DNA of 64,000 nt from Gonapodya sp. JEL0774. Its lineage: Eukaryota; Monoblepharomycota; Monoblepharidomycetes; Monoblepharidales; Gonapodyaceae. Below are positions 57,501 through 64,000 of this stretch, one piece after another (position 1 is the stretch's first letter; each line of letters begins with the position of its first letter). The notes below the pieces were generated by a model. The model made no database searches, was not told the origin of the DNA, and saw only the letters and a program-made list of their open reading frames with translations. A program made the translations under genes and the position numbers. The stretch covers positions 89,746 through 153,745 of the forward strand of contig JADIIX010000009.1 of assembly GCA_027604505.1 (NCBI GenBank), read 5' to 3'.

Positions 57501-59946
57501 AAGCAGTGCTTTAGCAAATCTGATCAAGATGAGATCGTACTTGCTTTTCAACTTGGTTTAACCAAATGGACACAAACTGCTGGCCCTTGTACTCATGCTC
57601 TTCTGCTCTGCATGTACGAGCTCCCATTGTCGATGGTTAAGCATCTGGTTGGGACTCTGGGGCAAATGCAACGCAAATTATCAACAACGGCTATATCGGT
57701 CCACTTTTTGGAATTTCTAGTCTCGCTCATAAAGAAGCCAATTCTTTGGGCAAATTTCGTGGAAGCAGACTATCAAAGGGTGTTCGCCATCGCCCTACAG
57801 TATATTCAGCACGCTGCATCCACTTCTGCATCTTCTGCTTCTCCTTCGGGAATGTTCGCGCCGAAGAGTGATCAAGCGTCTCAGCAGCCGGCCAAGGAAT
57901 CATCACAAACAGCGCAGTCGCACTTCAGTCCTGTGGCTCAAAACGCACTCTCGCAATACGTCATCTTCTTGGCATATCACACCATCACAGTGAGCGATTC
58001 TATACAGCGAACTTCCTCATGATTTGTGTGGATGTTGAACTAGTTTTCCTTTTGAAGCTGTGGTTTTCATCGTTACGGTTGTCCGACCGCCGAAGATTTG
58101 TACCGTATGTTCTGCGAAATCTGGCACTGGCGAATGGAACAACTCGTCCCATCGACGAGCGGATCGAAGTTTGTGTGGACATGTTGATGCGATTCTCATA
58201 CTCAAACGTGGATCCGAAACCTCAGAAGTCGCTTGTCAATAAAGTCATTTTTGATAATGCACTTGCGGGTCAGGTACTGGCAAGAACGTGGCTACAAGGT
58301 GAGTTCGCGCCGTGTTATGATCGTCGGATGATAAGATACCAAGGCATTAGGACCACACATTTGCCCTAGGGAACGCATTTGTAACAATAAAGGTCCTGAA
58401 ATCATCAGGCTGGGCAGAAATATCTGTGCGACGCCCCACTGGTACCACTGTATTTCTCTCTCGCTTGGAGAATCGGATGCGGGGGGATGATATTGACATT
58501 GTGTCCCTAGCCGCTACCCTCATGACCGGTATCGGTGTTACTCAGCCCGCGCAAACTGACTTTGTTGAAGACAGCCCTCCAAACTCACCAATGTTGCGAC
58601 ATGGGCGAACTGGATCGGAAGGGGCATTGAAAACAGCAGGTGACTTAATAGAGATCTCGCAGGGAAGTGATTCGCTCAGGAGAGCACGAACGGATCCTAG
58701 CCGCCCACCTCAAACGCTCCTCAATACCAGAAAAGGGGGCAAAAATTTTGCCGGCAACAGCTCGGAACCGGCTGCTCTTCATAAGGATGTAGAGTCTGAG
58801 GGCATCGATCGAACAAGTGCGCGGCCTTCATCTTGGGCAAACATTCGAGCCGCTTTGGTATCCGATCCACTCGTTAAAACGTCTTTGGAAGGTGGTAATG
58901 GCTATGCAGGTACTCGTAAGGAGGATTCTCAGCTGTTTGAGCCCGCATTCGTGTTCTCAAGCCTCTCAGTATTCCCTGACTACAGTCAGAGGGACGAACA
59001 GGTGAGGCTTCTTCCCGACGATAACGTAACTTCTCGTGCATTGTCCGTGATGGACAGAACTCCTCTGGTGGATTTCATCAAGGTCGGGGTTGTTTATGTT
59101 GCCCCTGGACAGTCAACAGAGGGAGATATCCTCAGGAACAGTAGTGGCTCCATCGCATACTTGGAGTTTATTAAGAGTATAGGCAAATTTTTCAGGCTGA
59201 AAGGCTGTACGGACATTTATACTGGTGGTTTGGACACGGAAATGGACATGGATGGCGCTGAAGCTCTCTTTTACGATGAGGGTAGAGGGCAATTCATATT
59301 CCACTGCACTACGTTGATGCCTAACCACGAGCATGACGTGAACTGTACAGCCAAGAAGCGGCACATAGGGAACGATTATGTTTTGATCGTATGGAACGAG
59401 GGAGGTCGACCATTCGAGTTCAGGACGATACCGGGACAGTTCAATTTTATCAATATCATCATCGAACCAGTAGACTCTCGCTTTGGACTTGCGACTGAGC
59501 AGACCCGGAGATCGCCAGAGAACACTTATTACCGGGTGTCGACGCAACGACGTGAAGACATGCCAGAATTTGGACCTGTTTCAGATCCAAAACTAGTATC
59601 TGCTCTGAGTCTCCCAGGGTTTGTCCGCCACCTTGCGTCAACCGCCGACGTGTTTTCTCAGCTCTTCTATAAGCAGACAACGGGTACGACACTGGAGGAA
59701 TGGGTTTCAAACTGGCGAGAGAGATTGAGAGCAATCAAACGAGTGCGAGAGCAACCGCAGGCACAGACACAATCTGGTCATACGACACCCCCCGCGCGTC
59801 AAATATCTGCAACGACTTTACCTTCACCCACTCTAACGAACTCGGGCTTGAGTGCAGCGATCGGCGGAGGCACAAGGATGTACCCTACCAGTGTTGCCCA
59901 TACCGAACAATTGGACGTTATTCTGGACTTCACGAGGAACACTTAG
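54578..59946 (+). CDS. TSC2: Tuberin, GTPase-activating protein for Rheb
   Basis: GAP of the TSC complex that switches off Rheb and so TORC1. The start is the ATG at 54578. A 5' intron (GTGAGC...CAG) joins QLAIQLQH to LRSANSNDTKVAVVEELSKF, the tuberin N-terminal helical repeat. A long exon (to about 57990) is alpha-solenoid with a Ser-rich stretch. After another intron comes RRRFVPYVLRNLALANGTTR and, past a further intron, the tuberin motif NAFVTIKVLKSSGWAEISVR followed by RRPTGTTVFLSRLENRM. The C-terminal RapGAP domain (about 59070-59700) has VDFIKVGVVYVAPGQS, YTGGLDTEMD, FHCTTLMPNHEHDVNC and KKRHIGNDYVLIVWNEGG, where the Asn of GND is the catalytic 'Asn thumb', then GQFNFINIIIEPVDSRFG. About 1,700 residues, close to animal tuberin. 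Three or four introns only, fewer than its neighbours. Confidence 0.94.
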
Positions 59947-60055
59947 ATGGTGAAAGTAAAATGTGTACATATGCGTTAGGAATTTGCTGAAGATGTGCCC
60001 TGTTGGTTGTGGCCGTGTCATGCACAAATATGGGACCCTCCCCTACCAAACAACT

Positions 60056-61960
60056 ATGGAGCATCCATCATTTACCTCTAGCAGCTCTTTCCGTGACCGG
60101 TAGGCTCTTCTTCCTGTTGGGAATGCATCTCAGAATCTATTCTTGAGGTAATTGTCCGTATCCTGGCCGATGCGATGATTTGTGACGTACACAAGGAAAT
60201 TGTGGCTTGGAACGCTAACGAAGGGCATAGACGATGTTTTGGAGGGCTCAATCGAATCCAATTTGTAAGTGGACGTTGCGAGTGGGTATCTTTACCATTG
60301 AAAACCATTCTGACTGCACTTCCAAAGCTCTCGCTCTACTATCTGGAGACGAGATGTGCGAAAAGAGTAAGTCATCGACTGTATCCCTTCTAGTACGCAG
60401 AGACTCTTAGCCCGCGTGCTGCGGATTCCGTTAGGACATTATTCGGTTTAGCGCTCTTTATGAATCCTCTGGATTGTCTGGATGTGTGGCAAGTAGCAGG
60501 CAATCGACAGGTAAGAACTTAGGCACTGTTTTTTTAAGAAGCCCTGGCTAACTCTGAACGTGGCATTTGAAGATCCACGGTGACATCCGGCGTTCAGATG
60601 AACGTGATCCGGTTCCCCGTTGCCTGATGATTGCTCCCCCTGAGGTGGTTTCAGAAGAAACACACAATTTAGGAATTCCTGTGCTGTCTGACTCAATGAA
60701 AACTTTCCCTGTTACGAGACCGGAGCATGCCGGAGTTCGGTTTTTAGGAGCCGAAGATGCCACACCACAACATATGAGTCTCGCTAGAGAGGACAATTTC
60801 GTGCACTTCAAGTCTGGACGGATAGCTCGCGCACAGGTCGGGTCGAAGGATTTCAGAGATCGGAGAAGCTGGGCGATTGCCAAGCGGAATTTGCGAGTGC
60901 GGGAGTCCAGACGAACATTTAACAGCACGGAAACTGGTAATGCAGGTCATCTAAGCTATCATGATTGGCCTGATGATGTAGCCAACCTCATCAGAAACCG
61001 ATGTATCCTTAGGGCGCGGAAGCTGCTGGGGACTGTGAGAGATGCTGGGATAGGACGGAACGTCCGTGATCACTTGGCGGATCCAGAACTGGACCTTTCC
61101 GAGCCTAAAGTTGGGTCTTGGCCGTGGGGCGTATCACTACTCTCAGAGCTGCCTTTTCTTCCGCGTACCCACTCTCTTGTAATCAACTTTGCCGTCCTCA
61201 GAACGGCATGGACAGCACATGCTCCGACGGCCACCGCTCCTGCATCGACCCGTTTTTTCTTGTCAACCATGTGCTCGGATGGACTATTGGATTTGTGGGT
61301 TTTGCGGCGCGTGTCGGCCGAAGCTCCGGACGCAGTTGTGGCCTCGTACTCCCACTCTCATGACATCCTCATTGGTGATCTTGGAACAGTAGAACAAGAT
61401 GGTGCTCTTCGCAAAGGGAAACTCCCTTCTCGAAGGGTCAATGGAGAGGAACAAGCACTGCGCTCCACTGAGGAGCCTGAGTTTGTGTTGAACACGAATC
61501 GCGATACCCGAGAGGACACCAGCTGCGATGACTCAATTTTGACGGATGACGGGTCATCTGCGTTTGGTGACAATGTCGCTGGGTCGCCTTCTCGGGAACG
61601 GGTGCGCCAGAACAGCCAAAGCACTCCACCCTTTGCTGGAAGCACGGCTGCGCCTATGAGAAACGCTTTGGATGCATCTGAATTCAATGGCGATGGAAAG
61701 CGTAGGAGGATCGAAGAGCATGTCTGTGATTACCAAATCTCATTTGAAAGAATGTAGCTCATCATCTTGTTTGACTTCAGACACGCGGCAGAGAGTCTTT
61801 GTTCGCCGACTCTATCACTAAGAAGTCTCGAACAAGTGAAGCCAGGTTCCCTGGATCCTCCAAGGCGTCCGTGAGTATCTGTGTAGCAAGTCAAATTGCA
61901 CGTACTCTGAGATAGAGTTGCCTCTAGCGCCGTTCATCGGTCACCGAAGACGCCGATTGA
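60056..61960 (+). CDS. Unrecognised nuclear-type protein, possibly beta-propeller
   Basis: Candidate multi-exon gene from the ATG at 60056 (MEHPSFTSSSSFRDR); the first intron could not be joined in phase, so the 5' end is tentative. Visible pieces: DVHKEIVAWNANEGHRRCFG, LSLYYLETRCAKR, a long exon from about 60573 (IHGDIRRSDERDPVPRCLMI onward), a helical part DDVANLIRNRCILRARKLLG, SWPWGVSLLSELPFLP, then HSLVINFAVLRTAWTAHAP. The tail is acidic/Ser-rich with a likely nuclear signal GDGKRRRIEEH. Small final exons read TRGRESLFADSITKKSRTSE and, after a GTGAGT intron, RRSSVTEDAD. 'VAWN...G' and 'LSLYYLETR' look like WD-repeat strands, and the helical part loosely recalls SEACAT/GATOR2 subunits, but I would not assign that. 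It lies 109 bp after TSC2. Confidence 0.5.
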
Positions 61961-62267
61961 ATAATCGCCGAATCTGGTTGATCGCATTCCAGATTTTTTG
62001 GCAAAGGAAGCCTGCAGAACGAACAATTTAGTGTTTTGCAACTCATGTGAATGTGTGAAAATAGGCGAACACCAGCATGGGAACACTAGGGCGGATCTGG
62101 AGCCACTGAGTACTTGCACGCTCGATCAAGGCAAACAAATTTGTCCGTTGGTAAATATATATAGGTTATGTAGATTGTGTGATATTCGAAAATAGGAGCT
62201 AACTTTACACGACATCCTTGACTCGTTATGTGCCTGAGTGGGACGAAAGAACCACAACCACCACACG
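61961..62267. other. Intergenic, convergent 3' ends
   Basis: 307 bases between two stop codons facing each other. AT-rich around 62150-62200. Nothing else was noticed. Confidence 0.45.
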
Positions 62268-64000
62268 TCAGGGGAAGGTAATGACGGATCTGAACCTAAC
62301 CTGGTTGGTCATCATTTTCTCGAAAGCCTTCTCGTAATCCTCTGCATTGCCGTGGGAGATAATGCGGGAGACGTCGTTATAAATATCTGTTTTGAGAACA
62401 GTGACGGAGACCCACCGAGCTTGAATGTCTCGACCATTGCCTCCACCCCGGTGAGCTGAGCAAAACCAACAGTTTCTTCCCAGTCGATAGATGTTCCCGA
62501 CGACCACCCGCGAACTTGGGCATTATTAGATAGGAGATGCAAGGAGTTGACCTTCGCAGGAGCATGATGGTAGATTAGGAGAATTGTTCATCCCTTGTCT
62601 CAGTGCCTCACCAACCTGCAAGGGCTCGGTAATCGCGGCGAGAACAAGCATTGTCCCACGGAAAGCAAGGGCGTTCTGCAGGTCAAATTGTAGAGCTAGA
62701 ACTAGGTATCACCCCAAGTCGCGGCACACCCCGCCACCACACGCACCACAAGTGAGGACGCCAGTTTTGCATCCGGAGCAGTTATCAAAATGGCCTTGGC
62801 ACCTCCCATCTTGAGAATTTCCGCAACGGCATCTTGCTTGGAAGAATCGATGTACACATGACCGCCAAGCTTGGTAGCAAGTGCTCGCTTGGATTCGGAG
62901 GAGGAGATGACGACGGTCTGAAGGGGGGCTAGTTGCGTTGATTGTGATTGTGATGAAAGCCAGCAGCTCTCAATTGCACACCTTAAAGCCGGATTTGTTT
63001 GCGAACTGTATTGCCAAATGACCCAGACTAGAGAATATTCAAAAAGAGTGATTCAACAATCAAATCTCCAAACACAGAAACGATGAGCCCTCACCCTCCA
63101 ATCCCCGCGACCACGCAAACATCTCCCGGGCCTGCCTCCTTGACGTTGCGTAGTGAGTTGAACACGGTAATGCCTTCGAACGAGGAGGGAAGGGAGACGG
63201 TGTAGACATTGGAGAATGGATACACTCTCATGGTGCAGTGTAAACTGGGGGTCTCATCAACATACCTGCACAAAGTAGAGGGGCTGCCTTTGCAGGATCG
63301 ATATCTTCAGGCATAATGGCGACTCCTTCCTCGGAGATGGTGACATACTCCGCGTGGCCACCATCTAGGGGGAATAGAAAAAGATCTGTCGACTGAGGTT
63401 CCGGTAGGAAAGAGCCAGCACGAGCACACACCCAAGTGAATACCCGCAACAGACGATTTTGCACAGTTCGCTCCGAATCCTTTACGGCAACGATCACACT
63501 GACCACAAAAGCCAGCGGTCCTGATAATGGAGAAGACGTTTTCAGAGGTTCGCCACACTTACATCCAAAGAGGGGTAGATAGTAACCATCCAACGCCTAC
63601 CAATTTCCCAACCGAGAACTTGCTATCAACGTGCGGCCCGAGGGCGACGATGTTTCCAATGATCTCATGCCCGGGAACCCGCGGCAAACCGGCGCCATAA
63701 ACATCATACTTGGTAAATGAATCAGAGTGACTGACATTCACAGCGGCGAATTTCGTTGGAGACCAGACCATATGTAATGAATCACAAAGCACGCACCAAA
63801 CGCCTGACGCTTTCACTTTGATAAGAATCTGCCTATCCCCTGGAGCTTTCAGCTCCAATTCGACGATCTTGGGAGGAGAGCCTAACGAAGTTCGGGATTC
63901 GTAGTTGGCATGGAGAATATTAGATCGATAGACCAGACTGCGAGTATACTTCACCTTTCGCTTGTATTTGGGCAGCTTTGTAAGTTTTCGGCAGTGAGTT
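62268..64000 (-). CDS. Zinc-dependent alcohol dehydrogenase, 5' end beyond window
   Basis: Medium-chain dehydrogenase of the zinc alcohol dehydrogenase family (cytosolic, NAD(P)-dependent, alcohol/aldehyde interconversion). The first visible exon reads LPKTYKAAQIQAK and runs off the right edge. It joins across an intron to GSPPKIVELELKAPGDRQIL and IKVKASGV. The catalytic-zinc motif GVCHSD is restored by a 66-nt intron (63731-63796) that splits the Cys codon TG/T. GLPRVPGHEIIGNIVALGPH and VDSKFSVGKLVGVGW follow. The structural-zinc cysteines are in CGQCDRCRKGFGANCAKSSV. Then come GGHAEYVTISEEGVAIMPED, the nucleotide-binding motif GIGGLGHLAIQFA (split by an intron), VVISSSESKRALATKLG and the C-terminal EKMMTNQVRFRSVITFP. 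All zinc ligands expected of the yeast-type group seem present. Substrate cannot be read from the sequence. Confidence 0.88.

Noticed and set aside
1-64000. CRISPR arrays, insertion sequences, prophage or bacterial operons
   Set aside because: No regularly spaced repeats, terminal inverted repeats with a transposase, or runs of intronless co-directional genes with ribosome-binding sites were seen; the gene structure is eukaryotic throughout.

Overview
This window is nuclear DNA from a fungus, most probably a zoosporic (chytrid-type) fungus. Nearly every gene is split by short GT-AG introns, most about 60-130 nt. Several proteins are fungal in type: a mitochondrial mL67/Mhr1 protein, a Sec31 with a C-terminal SRA1-like domain, a fungal transcription-factor middle-homology region, and cardiolipin synthase Crd1. 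An IFT57 gene implies a flagellum, which dikaryotic fungi have lost. I saw no CRISPR array, insertion sequence, rRNA, convincing tRNA or viral gene. This is a dense housekeeping segment, not an accessory island, and I found no convincing undescribed multi-gene system.

Layout: 1-717 is GC-rich edge sequence and probable intron, followed by the last exon of U2AF1 (718-1205, +). A tail-anchored orphan (1826-2819, -) diverges from mL67/Mhr1 (2948-4025, +). Next come a coiled-coil/four-FN3 protein (4158-7504, +), IFT57 (7756-9257, -) head-to-head with RFC1 (9406-13869, +), SEC31 (13985-18344, +), DPH2 (18575-21356, -), a transcription-factor-like gene without a visible zinc cluster (21798-24292, +) and TRS130/TRAPPC10 (24531-29416, +). 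The stretch 29575-31500 holds small or unresolved genes. It is followed by a large RGG-rich PRRC2/BAT2-like gene (31568-38132, +), the mitochondrial dicarboxylate carrier (38533-40202, +), a TruB/Pus4 pseudouridine synthase (40902-42715, -), a HECT ubiquitin ligase (42833-46141, -), cardiolipin synthase (46288-47403, -), exportin-7 (48668-52987, -), a TMEM115-like Golgi membrane protein (53364-54482, -) diverging from TSC2/tuberin (54578-59946, +), an unrecognised gene (60056-61960, +) and a zinc alcohol dehydrogenase cut by the right edge (62268-64000, -).

The genes do not form an operon or one pathway, but themes recur. Secretory trafficking is represented by SEC31, TRS130 and TMEM115. Mitochondrial function is represented by mL67, DIC1 and CRD1. 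RNA and translation are represented by U2AF1, DPH2, PUS4 and PRRC2-like. IFT57, exportin-7 and TSC2 are genes known to be missing from budding yeast, consistent with an early-diverging fungus. Coding spans below run from start to stop codon and include introns. Exon joins I worked out by reading frame are described in the entries; the others are approximate.
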